This document shows, piece after piece, positions 1-8,366 of a DNA stretch of 25,908 bases. Source of the stretch: Sedimentisphaerales bacterium (GTDB taxonomy: Bacteria > Planctomycetota > Phycisphaerae > Sedimentisphaerales > SG8-4); contig JAFGCA010000453.1 of the NCBI GenBank assembly GCA_016932895.1, positions 1 through 25,908 of the forward strand, read 5' to 3'. The position numbers were made by a program, and so were the translations under genes. Positions within the stretch are counted from its first letter, which is position 1; each line of letters begins with the position of its first letter. Under the pieces are notes generated by a model, which worked only from the letters and a program-made list of their open reading frames with translations, was not told the origin of the DNA and made no database searches.

Positions 1-745
1 GACGCTGCCACTGCGACCAGTGGATGCCGTCGGGGCTGGTCATGGCACAGGGCGTCCGCGCGACCGGATAGTTGTAGCGCGTGAAGAAGGCGATGAAACC
101 GCAACCCGGAACGAACCAGGGCTGCATGTACGAAAAGTTCGTCATCGGGACCGGCTTGCCGTCCTCGATCTTCGTCGGCTCGATCCGCTCGAATTCATCC
201 ACGTCGTAGGGTCTCTTGCTGCGGTGAATGTACGAGGGTCGCGACGTCCCGTGCGACGTGGAGTGGATCCAGATATATCCCCTGTCGTCCATCGAAATTA
301 CGGGATTGTCGTGCGCGTCCGTGGTCTTCTTGTCGAGCAAGATGGTAGGCCGCGGGACCATGCCGGTGGCGTGGTCGTAGTAGGACACCATGTGGAGCAG
401 GCTGTCCCGCGCCCCCTCCTGGTCAAGGACGGAGCCCTTGATCGTCCCGCCGTAGCAGAAGAAGGTCTTGTTGACCTTCTTGCAGTACACCGCGAACGGC
501 CGGTGCTTGGCGCAGTAGGTTCCGAGGCCGCCGCTGTACTTGTAGCGATACTCGTTCTTGAGCGGCTGGTTCATGTACCAGATGCCGCGATATCCCGTGT
601 CTTTGACGTTGAGAGTCAATCGAGTTTCTTTACTGTCTGACGCGGCTCGCGCGCCGGTGCATGCACAAGAGAGAATGCTGATAATTGCCAGAAACAATCC
701 CAGTCGCGTGTCACAAAAAGGCTGAATCGAACGATCCCTTACCAT
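1..745 (-). CDS. Exported BNR-repeat (BNR_4-like) protein, 3' end outside window
   Basis: About 248 codons are visible, read from an ATG at 745 toward the window edge with no stop, so the C-terminus is missing. An AGGGGAG ribosome site lies directly upstream. The N-terminus is a signal sequence with hydrophobic core LGLFLAIISILSC; the Cys could be a lipobox (ILSC), or cleavage could fall after GARA. The mature part opens with TGYRGIWYMNQ and then KYSGGLGTY, typical of the BNR_4 family of secreted beta-propeller proteins that often sit in polysaccharide-degradation loci. A later DDRGYIWIHST and a TSPDGIHWS segment look like BNR/Asp-box-type blade motifs. It is the last visible gene of the minus-strand run, 23 nt after the aldolase stop. 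Enzyme activity cannot be assigned: many BNR_4 proteins are uncharacterised, and sialidase activity should not be assumed. Confidence 0.8.
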   Translation of the reverse strand, partial: MVRDRSIQPFCDTRLGLFLAIISILSCACTGARAASDSKETRLTLNVKDTGYRGIWYMNQPLKNEYRYKYSGGLGTYCAKHRPFAVYCKKVNKTFFCYGGTIKGSVLDQEGARDSLLHMVSYYDHATGMVPRPTILLDKKTTDAHDNPVISMDDRGYIWIHSTSHGTSRPSYIHRSKRPYDVDEFERIEPTKIEDGKPVPMTNFSYMQPWFVPGCGFIAFFTRYNYPVARTPCAMTSPDGIHWSQWQR

Positions 746-768
746 AGCTCCCCTTCTACGTCGGTCTT

Positions 769-1554
769 TCAGGTAATGTTGAAAACTCGTCCGGTGGTCC
801 CGCTGATTTGTTCCAGGGACGCACCGGCAAAATCCAGTTCAGGATACTCCTCGCTGCGTTGGCGGTCGATGAGCTGTTTGATCGCGGCCAGCTCCCGCGC
901 CAGCAGCTTGTAGTCCTGCTCCTCGACGATCTTCTGCATCGTTGCCCTGTCGATCATGCTGAACGAGCCGCCCAGGACGAGCACACCGGCAGCGATGTAA
1001 TCGGGGATGTTGGCGGCGTTCGTACCGCCCGTCGGGACCAGGCTGATGGTCTTATGGAGCGCCGGATCGATGGCCTTGACAAACGCCGGGCCGCCAAGCT
1101 GCTTGGCAGGGAAGATCTTGCACAGGTTCGCTCCCCGGGCAAACTGCGTCACCACCTCGGTCGCGCTGCCGCAGCCCGGCACCATCGCCACCTTCCCGGC
1201 GAATTTGTCGAAGCCGGCCTCGCTGAAGTTGATCGCCGAGACCAGATAGCACGCCCCGGCATCGACGACCTGCTCCAGCGTCGGCAGCGGATCGTCCGAA
1301 TGGGCCCGGTTGTAGAGAGCGAGCATGCCGGGCGAATCGATCAGGCTGGCCGAGCCCGCCACGAAATCGGGCAGCTCCTTGCGGAGGCGGGCCAGCTTCT
1401 CCAGCGGGCGACTGATCCGACACGTGACTTCCATGTTGTTGAAGCCGGCCTCGACCAGGGCCTCGGCCGTCTTGACGATATCGAGCCGGTCCTGGTTGAA
1501 AACGAGAATGAAGCCGTCGCGCAGAAGCGTAGTTATGGCAGTTTTGACATCCAT
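769..1554 (-). CDS. KDPG/KHG-type (Eda-family) class I aldolase
   Basis: A 261-residue protein of the 2-keto-3-deoxy-6-phosphogluconate / 4-hydroxy-2-oxoglutarate aldolase family, which cleaves 2-keto-3-deoxy sugar acids to pyruvate plus an aldehyde through a lysine Schiff base. Visible family marks are NMEVTCR with the conserved Glu42, VPGCGSATEV, CKIFPA with the Schiff-base Lys146, and the phosphate-loop-like PTGG at 175-178. I chose the ATG at 1554 because a GAGG lies 9 nt upstream. An in-frame GTG at 1569 would overlap the SDR stop as GTGA but lacks such a site. The protein has about 45 residues beyond the usual 205-215 aa length, ending in a hydrophilic tail of unknown role. With the adjacent SDR it looks like a sugar-acid catabolic pair; the substrate is not determinable from sequence. 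Confidence 0.85.
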   Translation of the reverse strand: MDVKTAITTLLRDGFILVFNQDRLDIVKTAEALVEAGFNNMEVTCRISRPLEKLARLRKELPDFVAGSASLIDSPGMLALYNRAHSDDPLPTLEQVVDAGACYLVSAINFSEAGFDKFAGKVAMVPGCGSATEVVTQFARGANLCKIFPAKQLGGPAFVKAIDPALHKTISLVPTGGTNAANIPDYIAAGVLVLGGSFSMIDRATMQKIVEEQDYKLLARELAAIKQLIDRQRSEEYPELDFAGASLEQISGTTGRVFNIT

Positions 1555-1565
1555 AGGTAGAAACC

Positions 1566-2336
1566 TCACAGTCTGTGAAGATGAAAACCACCGTCGACGT
1601 TGATGACGGTCCCCGTGGCAAAATCGAGCCGGCCCTCAGCGATGGCGCCGACGACTTTGGCAACGTCTTCGGGCGTTCCCCAGCGTTTGATCGGAGTGAG
1701 CCCTTCGGCGATGAGCTTATCATACTTGCCCTTGACCCCGCTGGTCATATCGGTGGCAATGATGCCCGGGCTGACCTCGAACACCCCGATGTTGTATTCG
1801 CCCAGCCGGTCGGCGTAGAGCTTGGTCATCATGGCGATTCCCGCCTTGCTGACGCAATACTCGCCACGCGAGGGCGAGCTGGTGTAAGCGGAGATCGAGC
1901 CGGTGTTGACGATCCGCAGCGGCCGGTCCGGATCCTGCTTTCTCTGCTCGATCATCCAGTTGGCGACGAGTTGCGTGAGGAAATAGGGTCCCTTGAGATT
2001 GATCCCGAGCACTCTGTCGAAACTCTCCTCGGTCGCCTCAAGGATATCGAGCCTTTGGGACGGAGCGGCGCCGGCGTTATTCACGAGCATGTCACATCGT
2101 CCGAACGCGGCGCGGGCCGCCTCGACGATCTGCCGTCGCACTTCGGTTTCGCCGATGTTGCCCGGTGCGAAAACGCAGGCCGCATCCAACCTCTGGGCCT
2201 CGTTCAACACGGCCGGCTCCTCGTTCCGGGCTCGGTTGATCACCAGATCGTAGCCCAGCGAGGCAAGCTCAAGCGCGATGGCCCGGCCAATGCCCCGACT
2301 GGCGCCGGTCACGATGGCGACGGGTTTGCCACACAT
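1566..2336 (-). CDS. Short-chain dehydrogenase/reductase (FabG-like)
   Basis: A 256-residue classical SDR, a cytoplasmic NAD(P)-dependent oxidoreductase. Visible motifs are the cofactor loop TGASRGIG (10-17), NNAG (86-89), structural Asn113, the catalytic triad Ser147, Tyr160 and Lys164 (GEYCVSK), and PGIIATDM after it. It ends with the usual VDGG near the C-terminus. AGGAG lies about 8 nt before the ATG. It starts 18 nt after the flavoprotein stop and ends 11 nt before the aldolase start, so the three genes are probably co-transcribed. The family includes both 3-oxoacyl-ACP reductases and many sugar or sugar-acid dehydrogenases. The aldolase neighbour makes the second kind more likely (inference). 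Confidence 0.88.
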   Translation of the reverse strand: MCGKPVAIVTGASRGIGRAIALELASLGYDLVINRARNEEPAVLNEAQRLDAACVFAPGNIGETEVRRQIVEAARAAFGRCDMLVNNAGAAPSQRLDILEATEESFDRVLGINLKGPYFLTQLVANWMIEQRKQDPDRPLRIVNTGSISAYTSSPSRGEYCVSKAGIAMMTKLYADRLGEYNIGVFEVSPGIIATDMTSGVKGKYDKLIAEGLTPIKRWGTPEDVAKVVGAIAEGRLDFATGTVINVDGGFHLHRL

Positions 2337-2354
2337 ATGCAGATCTCCTCTCGT

Positions 2355-5030
2355 CTATGGCTGTAGAAACTGATCGATTTCCCCGGCGGCCCTCATCCCG
2401 TCGGCAACGGCGGCCACCACAGTTGCCGGCCCGCGAACGAAGTCCCCACCGGCAAAAACGCCCGCCCGGGAAGTCGCCAGAGAATCGCCCTTCGTGCAGA
2501 TCAGCCCTTTCTCGATTTTCACGCCGGGGAGCAACTCGTCAATGCCGGCCGGCGCCGTCTGGCCGATGGCCTCCACAACAACGTCCATGTCCAGATCGTA
2601 GGCACTGGATTTCAGCGGCTCGGGCCGGCGTCGGCCACTTGCATCGGGCTCACCGAGCCGGGTCGGGCAAACCTGAATACCCGTGAGCTTTCCGTCAGCG
2701 CCATGGTATCGAAGCGGCTGTGTCAAAGTCAGGAAATGCACGCCTTCGTCCATGGCCCGGTCGCGCTCGGCGCTCCAGGCGGGCATTTCCCGGAACGACC
2801 GACGATAGATGATGTATACATCTTTCGCTCCGACTCGGGCAGCCGTGACCGCGACATCCATCGCGGTGTTGCCGCCGCCAATGACGGCCACCGATTGGCC
2901 CGCGAGCGTGAGGTTCCCGTTCTGCTTGGCCGCACAAAGGAAATCCATGGCGTTCCAGAGACCGCCAAGTTGCTGCTCCGTGATGCCGGCGGCCTTGGGC
3001 AACCCCAGCCCAACGAAGGCGGCGTCGTACCCCTGCGCCATGACCGCGTCCAGGTTAAAGTCGGCCGTGAGTTCCTTGCCGAGATGGAGAATCACGCGGT
3101 CCTTCGGCACGTCGGCAAAGACCGCCGCAAGCTCATTCTTGAGCGACGTGCTCTGCCGGTCCGGCGGGATCACCGATTGGACCATGCCCCCAAACTCTTC
3201 GCTCTTGTCGAAGATCGCAACGGTGTGGCCCGCTTCAAGAAGCCGCGCCGCACAAGCCAGACCGGCCGGACCGGCGCCGATGACGGCCACGCGCTTGCCC
3301 GTAGCTTTCTCGGGAACACGTAGCTTTGACCACCCCTCTTTGTTCGCGCGCTCGGCGAGATAGCGTTGAATATCCGCAATCGGTAACGGTCCGTCCCCGA
3401 TGAAGCCCTCGAGACAGTTGCCCTGGCACTGCTGCTCCACGGGACAGAGCCACGCGCACACCTCGGGAAAGACGTTCGCCTCGCGCAGGACCTCATACGC
3501 CTGCTGTTCCTCACCGTCAAGGAAGAGGTGAATGAATTTGGGGATTTCAATGCCGGCCGGACAGCCGAGCTGACAGGTCGGGTCCTGGCACTTGCGGCAG
3601 GCGGCGGCGAGACGCTGGAGGTTGTCTTTATCACTCATTCGCCCGTGCCGGAAGATCGGCCCGTAAACTTGGTTGTCGCGAACGACGCAGCCGGTCCGGC
3701 CCCCGTCGCGCATGATCTGCACGCAGGCGCTGCAACTGACGCAAACCTTCTCCGGATACATGCGGCCGTCCCGCAAAATGTCCCGCGGAAAGTCCGGATA
3801 CGCAAACGCCATGCGTCCGCCACCCACGATGGTCACCAGCCCTTTGGCTTTGTTGGCGGCGCCGACGTTGGCCATGAGGGTCCGCAGCCAGCTATACCCC
3901 GTCCCCACCAGAGCTACATCCGGGAATGCCTTCTGTACCTCGCCGGTCAGATCAACCAGGCGAGCCACGCCAGCCAGCGGGTGCTCGGGCTCCGGGTAGG
4001 CCCCGACGATCGGCTCGTTGAACGGGCGACCGACGTGGGGGTTGTAATAAGGATTGGCCACGGTGATGTCGACGAGGTTGACGCCCCGCTGCTGCAAAAG
4101 TCCGATCAGTTTCTTTGGCTCAGTCAGATCGGCTTTGGCGTAGTCGTCTCGATCGACGCCCCAGCCGTAGGGGTACGGAATGGCGTCGTAGATTCCCAGG
4201 CGCGTGACAACGCGGGCCGCCGCGCCGATCTCCTGGTGGATGCGGTCGACGATGTCCAGGATCAGGCGCGTGCGATTCTCGAACGAGCCGCCGTACTTGC
4301 CCGGGCGTTTGTGACAGGCGAGCAGTTCGTTGAGCAAGTATCCGTGACAGGATTTGATATCGACGGCGTCGAAGCCGGCCGCGAAGGCGATCCGAGCCGC
4401 TTTGACATATGCGGACACCAGACCGTCGAGATACTCATCGCTGGCAATGGCCGAATCGTCGCGGATCTTGCTGACGCCGTTGAGGTGAGGCGGCCACTGC
4501 GGAATCAGCGGGTCGCGATACGGATCGCGCTGGCCGATGATGGGCTGCGCGACGCCCTTGGGCTTGCTGTAGCGACCCGAATGAGTCAGTTGCGCCACCA
4601 TAACGGGCCGATGATCCGAACCGTTGGCTTCGGCAGCCTTTTCTCGTGCCCGTTTCACCAGCGCCGCGAAAGCCTCCTGGCTGCCCTCGTGCAACCACAA
4701 CTGACGCGGGTTGGCCCTGGCCTCCGGGACCACAGCGATAGCTTCAGCCCAGAGCAACCCGGCGCCGCCGGCCCCGAAACGCTCGTACCGGCGTACGGTA
4801 AGCCGGCTCGGCCGGCCCTGTGCATCGCCGTCACAGCCCTCCATCGCGTGAACGGACAACGAATTCGGGATGACCAGCCCGCCCAAATCGACCGGCTCGG
4901 CCAGAATGGAAACGTCCGCCTGCGCTTCGACCGAAACACCCAACTCTCGGCCAAGATTCTCGAGGTCTGCAATACTACCGAGTTGAAACTCCCATTGCCC
5001 CGGTTGCGTGTTGGCCTGTGTCGCGCAAAT
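2355..5030 (-). CDS. OYE-family flavoprotein fused to GltD-type FAD/NAD(P)H module; probable AUU start
   Basis: About 891 residues, cytoplasmic. Residues 40-415 form an old-yellow-enzyme TIM barrel like 2,4-dienoyl-CoA reductase (PMEGCDG-like MEGCDG, AQLTHSGR, CHGYLLNELL, YGGSFENR). A possible Fe-S site follows: Cys430, 433, 436 and 448. Next come a Fer4_20/GltD-like Cys-rich domain (about 475-560), an FAD loop GAGPAGLA near 585, an NAD(P)H loop GGGNTAMD near 718, and a C-terminal FAD motif VFAGGDFVRGPATVV. The first ATG/GTG/TTG start is a TTG at 4943, but it lacks a ribosome site and cuts into coding-like sequence. The frame continues upstream with QWEFQLGSIADLENLGREL, typical of this family's N-terminus, up to an ATT at 5030. 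That ATT lies 8 nt after AAGGAGG, and the uvrA stop is in the same frame 15 nt before it. The protein probably reduces an enoyl or enone-type substrate; the substrate is unknown. Confidence 0.88.
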   Translation of the reverse strand: MCATQANTQPGQWEFQLGSIADLENLGRELGVSVEAQADVSILAEPVDLGGLVIPNSLSVHAMEGCDGDAQGRPSRLTVRRYERFGAGGAGLLWAEAIAVVPEARANPRQLWLHEGSQEAFAALVKRAREKAAEANGSDHRPVMVAQLTHSGRYSKPKGVAQPIIGQRDPYRDPLIPQWPPHLNGVSKIRDDSAIASDEYLDGLVSAYVKAARIAFAAGFDAVDIKSCHGYLLNELLACHKRPGKYGGSFENRTRLILDIVDRIHQEIGAAARVVTRLGIYDAIPYPYGWGVDRDDYAKADLTEPKKLIGLLQQRGVNLVDITVANPYYNPHVGRPFNEPIVGAYPEPEHPLAGVARLVDLTGEVQKAFPDVALVGTGYSWLRTLMANVGAANKAKGLVTIVGGGRMAFAYPDFPRDILRDGRMYPEKVCVSCSACVQIMRDGGRTGCVVRDNQVYGPIFRHGRMSDKDNLQRLAAACRKCQDPTCQLGCPAGIEIPKFIHLFLDGEEQQAYEVLREANVFPEVCAWLCPVEQQCQGNCLEGFIGDGPLPIADIQRYLAERANKEGWSKLRVPEKATGKRVAVIGAGPAGLACAARLLEAGHTVAIFDKSEEFGGMVQSVIPPDRQSTSLKNELAAVFADVPKDRVILHLGKELTADFNLDAVMAQGYDAAFVGLGLPKAAGITEQQLGGLWNAMDFLCAAKQNGNLTLAGQSVAVIGGGNTAMDVAVTAARVGAKDVYIIYRRSFREMPAWSAERDRAMDEGVHFLTLTQPLRYHGADGKLTGIQVCPTRLGEPDASGRRRPEPLKSSAYDLDMDVVVEAIGQTAPAGIDELLPGVKIEKGLICTKGDSLATSRAGVFAGGDFVRGPATVVAAVADGMRAAGEIDQFLQP

Positions 5031-5038
5031 TTTGGGTA

Positions 5039-5045
5039 CCTCCTT
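5039..5045 (-). promoter_or_regulatory. Shine-Dalgarno site deciding the AUU start
   Basis: AAGGAGG on the minus strand lies immediately after the uvrA stop codon (5046-5048) and 8 nt before an ATT at 5030-5028. No ATG, GTG or TTG follows in the flavoprotein frame for 29 codons. The only nearby start-like triplet, a TTG at 5028, is out of frame and stops after 17 codons. This is the strongest ribosome site in the window and has no other start to serve. Confidence 0.75.
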
Positions 5046-7901
5046 CTATCCTTTCGCTTGCAGCTTATCCTTCAGGAACTTGCCTGTATAGCTCTTGGCG
5101 TTGTTGACGATATCCTCGGGCTTTCCGGCGACCACCACGGTTCCGCCGCCATCGCCGCCTTCCGGACCGAGGTCTATTATATAATCGGCCATCTTGATCA
5201 CATCAAGGTTGTGTTCGATCACCACGACGGTATTGCCCATGTCACAGAGACGATGCAGAACGTTCAGGAGGTTCTGGATGTCGGCAAAGTGCAAGCCTGT
5301 GGTGGGCTCGTCGAGCAGATACAGTGTGTGGCCCGTGGCGGCCTTGCCCAGCTCGGCCGAGAGCTTGACGCGCTGGGCCTCGCCCCCGGACAGCGTTGTG
5401 GAGGACTGGCCGAGCTGCATGTATCCCAGTCCGACGTCGGTAAGCGTCTTCAAGATCCGCACGATCGCGGGGAAGTTGGCGAAGAAATCCACGGCCGCCT
5501 CGATCCGCATGTCGAGCACGTCGGCGATGTTCTTGCCCTTGTACGTGACCTGAAGCGTTTCGGGGTTGTAGCGTCGGCCCTTGCAGCTCTGGCACGTCAC
5601 GTACACGTCCGGCAGAAAGTGCATTTCGATTTTCTTGGTGCCCTGGCCTTTGCAGGACTCGCAGCGCCCGCCCTTGACGTTAAAGCTGAAGCGTCCGGCC
5701 TTATACCCGCGAATTTTGGCCTCCCGCGTCAGCGAAAACAGCTTGCGGATCTGGTCGAACGCGCCGGTATAGGTGGCCGGGTTGCTCCGCGGGGTCTTGC
5801 CGATGGGTGCCTGGTCTATCTCGATGACCTTATCGATCTGCGTGGTCCCGAGAACGTTCTTGTGCTTGCCGGGCCTCTCGCGCGACTGGTAGAGACGCCG
5901 CTTGAGGGCCCGCAGCAAAATCTGGTTCACCAGCGTGCTCTTGCCCGAGCCCGAGACCCCGGTGACACAGACGAAAACGCCCAGCGGGAATTTGACGTCG
6001 ATTCCCTTGAGGTTGTTCTCGGCGGCCCCTTTGACCTCGATGCACTTGCGCAGGTTGTATTTGCGCCGCTTGGCGGGCAGAGCGATGCTCTTTTTGCCAC
6101 TGAGGTATTCGCCCGTGAGCGACGCGGCAGACTTCTGGATATCCTTCAACGTGCCCTGGGCGACGACCTCGCCCCCGTGGGCGCCGGCGGCCGGACCGAT
6201 ATCGACGATGTGGTCGGCGGCGCAAATGATATCCTCGTCGTGCTCGACGACGACCACCGTGTTGCCGATGCGACTGAGCTTCTGCAGAATGCCCAGCAGG
6301 CGATCGTTGTCGCGCTTGTGCAAGCCGATGGTGGGCTCGTCAAGCACGTAACAGACACCGACCAGGCCGCTGCCGACCTGCGTGGCCAGGCGAATCCGCT
6401 GGGCTTCTCCCCCCGCCAGCGTGCTGCTCATGCGGTCGAGCGTCAAGTAGGCCAGGCCCACGTCCACCATGAATCGCAGGCGGGCCTTGATTTCCTTGAG
6501 AATCTGGGCGGCGATGACGCTCTGCTCTTCATTCAGCTTCAATCGGCTGAAGAACCGCTGGGCCTTTCCGATGCTGAGCCGCGACAATTCGCAGATGTTC
6601 TTGCCTCCGACGGTCACGGCGATGGCCTCCGGCCGCAGACGAGCTCCGGCGCAACTCTGACACGGTTGCTCGGAGAGGTATCCATGGAGGCGGGCCTTGA
6701 CGTAGTCGCTCGTCGTGTTCTTCCATCGCCGCGTCAGGTTCGGAATCACCCCCTCGAACGAAAGCCCGTACTTGTCCTCGTCGTCTTCCGTGGTTCCGTA
6801 CATGAGAATCCGCTTGAGGTCCTGCGGAATCTCGTCGTACGGAACGGATTTGTTGAGACCGATCTTGCGGCAGAATCGCTTCACGAGGCGATTGTAGAAG
6901 ATGTTCATACGCTTGCCGCCCTTGCGCCAGGCGTCGATGGCCCCGTTTTCGAGAGAAATGGTCTTGTCCGGCACGATCAGATCCGGATCGAATTCGAGAA
7001 TGGTGCCCAGCCCGTCGCAGCTCCTGCACGCGCCGTAGGGACTGTTGAAACTGAACAGCCGGGGCGAAAGTTCCTCAAGACTGGCCTCCGGATGATCCGG
7101 ACAGGCGAATTTCTCACTGTAAATCGCCTTCTCCCAATCGCCGTTGCCTCCGTTGGTCTTGTCGGCGCCGGGCTCCTGAATCAGCATGAGCAGGACCCCG
7201 TCGGCGAGCTTCAAGGCCGTCTCTACGGAATCGGCCAACCTGATGCGTACCCCCTGCTTGATGATCAGCCGGTCCACGACGGCCGCGATGTCGTGCTTGC
7301 GATTCTTATTCAAGGCCGGGACGTTGTGGATGTCGCAGATGCTGCCGTCGACGCGGACGCGGACAAAGCCCTCCCGCTGAATGTCAGCGAAGACCTCGCG
7401 GTGCTCGCCCTTCTTGCCGCGCACCAGCGGGGCGCAGACCTGTATTTTGGTCCCTTCCGGCCGGGACACAATCGATTCGACGATCTGCGAGGAATGCTGG
7501 CTGGTGATCTCGCGCCCGCAGACCCAGCAGTGAGGCTGGCCCACCCGCGCAAAGAGCAACCGGAAATAGTCGTAGATCTCCGTCGTCGTCGCCACCGTCG
7601 AACGCGGATTGCTGCTGGCGCTGCGCTGCTCGATGGCAATCGTGGGAGGCAGGCCCGAAATATCGCTGACGGCCGATTTCTGCATCTGTTCCAGGAATTG
7701 CCGCGCGTACGCACTGAGCGACTCAACGTACTTGCGGCGCCCCTCGGCGTAAATCGTATCGAATGCCAGCGAACTCTTGCCCGAGCCGCTGATGCCCGTA
7801 ATCACGACCATCTTGTCGCGCGGGATGCTCAGGCTGATGTTCTTGAGATTGTGCTCGGAGGCACCGGTGATCTGAATTGCCTTTTCCGTGTCCTTGGCCA
7901 T
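5046..7901 (-). CDS. uvrA: UvrABC excinuclease subunit A
   Basis: A 951-residue full-length UvrA, the damage-recognition ATPase of nucleotide excision repair, acting in the cytoplasm as a dimer with UvrB. It has two ABC modules: Walker A loops GISGSGKS (36-43) and GVSGSGKS (648-655), signatures LAGGEAQR (about 495-502) and LSGGEAQR (837-844), and Walker B segments YVLDEPT and YLLDEPT. The C-terminal zinc module has Cys747, 750, 770 and 773. The first zinc module has Cys267, His270, Cys292 and Cys295, that is CxxH rather than CxxC in its first half. Start ATG at 7901 gives the standard N-terminus (ITGASEHNLKNI), with only a weak AGG upstream. It is the first gene of the minus-strand run, and the flavoprotein follows 15 nt after its stop. 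No SOS-type box was recognised. Confidence 0.97.
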   Translation of the reverse strand: MAKDTEKAIQITGASEHNLKNISLSIPRDKMVVITGISGSGKSSLAFDTIYAEGRRKYVESLSAYARQFLEQMQKSAVSDISGLPPTIAIEQRSASSNPRSTVATTTEIYDYFRLLFARVGQPHCWVCGREITSQHSSQIVESIVSRPEGTKIQVCAPLVRGKKGEHREVFADIQREGFVRVRVDGSICDIHNVPALNKNRKHDIAAVVDRLIIKQGVRIRLADSVETALKLADGVLLMLIQEPGADKTNGGNGDWEKAIYSEKFACPDHPEASLEELSPRLFSFNSPYGACRSCDGLGTILEFDPDLIVPDKTISLENGAIDAWRKGGKRMNIFYNRLVKRFCRKIGLNKSVPYDEIPQDLKRILMYGTTEDDEDKYGLSFEGVIPNLTRRWKNTTSDYVKARLHGYLSEQPCQSCAGARLRPEAIAVTVGGKNICELSRLSIGKAQRFFSRLKLNEEQSVIAAQILKEIKARLRFMVDVGLAYLTLDRMSSTLAGGEAQRIRLATQVGSGLVGVCYVLDEPTIGLHKRDNDRLLGILQKLSRIGNTVVVVEHDEDIICAADHIVDIGPAAGAHGGEVVAQGTLKDIQKSAASLTGEYLSGKKSIALPAKRRKYNLRKCIEVKGAAENNLKGIDVKFPLGVFVCVTGVSGSGKSTLVNQILLRALKRRLYQSRERPGKHKNVLGTTQIDKVIEIDQAPIGKTPRSNPATYTGAFDQIRKLFSLTREAKIRGYKAGRFSFNVKGGRCESCKGQGTKKIEMHFLPDVYVTCQSCKGRRYNPETLQVTYKGKNIADVLDMRIEAAVDFFANFPAIVRILKTLTDVGLGYMQLGQSSTTLSGGEAQRVKLSAELGKAATGHTLYLLDEPTTGLHFADIQNLLNVLHRLCDMGNTVVVIEHNLDVIKMADYIIDLGPEGGDGGGTVVVAGKPEDIVNNAKSYTGKFLKDKLQAKG

Positions 7902-8002
7902 ATGGTCTGCAAACCTAATGCTTCGACTCCAATCCCCGTGGGTACCGAATTCCCACCTCCGGGTGCGCCACTATGTGTTTTTCGGATCGGCACAAACTGA
8001 TT

Positions 8003-8031
8003 AGTCTAACGCAAGTCGGGCAAAAGGTAAA
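8003..8031 (-). promoter_or_regulatory. Candidate promoter for uvrA run
   Basis: On the minus strand TTTACC (8031-8026) and TAGACT (8008-8003) are separated by 17 nt. Each matches the sigma-70 consensus at 4 of 6 positions. Transcription would begin near 7996, giving a leader of about 95 nt before the uvrA ATG. No other pair with correct spacing was found upstream of uvrA, but the match is modest. Confidence 0.3.
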
Positions 8032-8151
8032 TCGCCTCATCCCGGATTTATCGGAAATCCCCCTCGGGCGGGAATGGGACGACTCGCACAAACATGCCCG
8101 CCTATCCGAGTCGACCCGTCGCGGCCGCAGATCGATACCCTGTTTTGATCC

Positions 8152-8179
8152 TTTACGCACCGCCGATGACCTGTAGAAT
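8152..8179 (+). promoter_or_regulatory. Candidate promoter for the small protein gene
   Basis: TTTACG (8152-8157) and TAGAAT (8174-8179) are spaced by 16 nt, with 4/6 and 5/6 matches to sigma-70 consensus. The downstream gene starts at 8367, so the leader would be about 180 nt. The pair is plausible but not exclusive. Confidence 0.25.
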
Positions 8180-8366
8180 GGCCTTCAAGTACACGTGTTG
8201 GAAAGATGCGACAGATAACAACGATTGATTCCCGAACTTCGCGTTCCCGGGCTGGCCAACGGCCGAATAGACGCCCCACGGGACCACAACGAGGATTTTC
8301 CGGCCTTTGCGGAGCGACCGGCGCGGCCCGGGAGCACGAAGCAGCACCCCAATCAGGAGAAAAACC

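Larger units (their letters stand above)
7902..8366. other. Divergent intergenic region between uvrA and a small ORF
   Basis: 465 bp without a supported gene. Short reading frames here lack ribosome sites and recognisable proteins. It separates the minus-strand uvrA run from the plus-strand genes and must hold promoters in both directions; a candidate for each direction is listed separately. No repeat, RNA gene or convincing terminator was seen. Confidence 0.6.

Noticed and set aside
20..640. A 206-codon plus-strand frame at the left edge
   Set aside because: Antisense to the BNR-repeat protein, which has a ribosome site, a signal peptide and family motifs.
3528..8000. A 1490-codon open frame on the plus strand
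   Set aside because: It lies antisense to uvrA and the flavoprotein, both of which have clear family motifs. Its translation is an Arg/Asp/Val/Leu-rich shadow typical of GC-rich codon bias.
7902..8100. A LexA/SOS box in front of uvrA
   Set aside because: No convincing palindromic operator was found, and the LexA motif for this phylum is not one I can assert.
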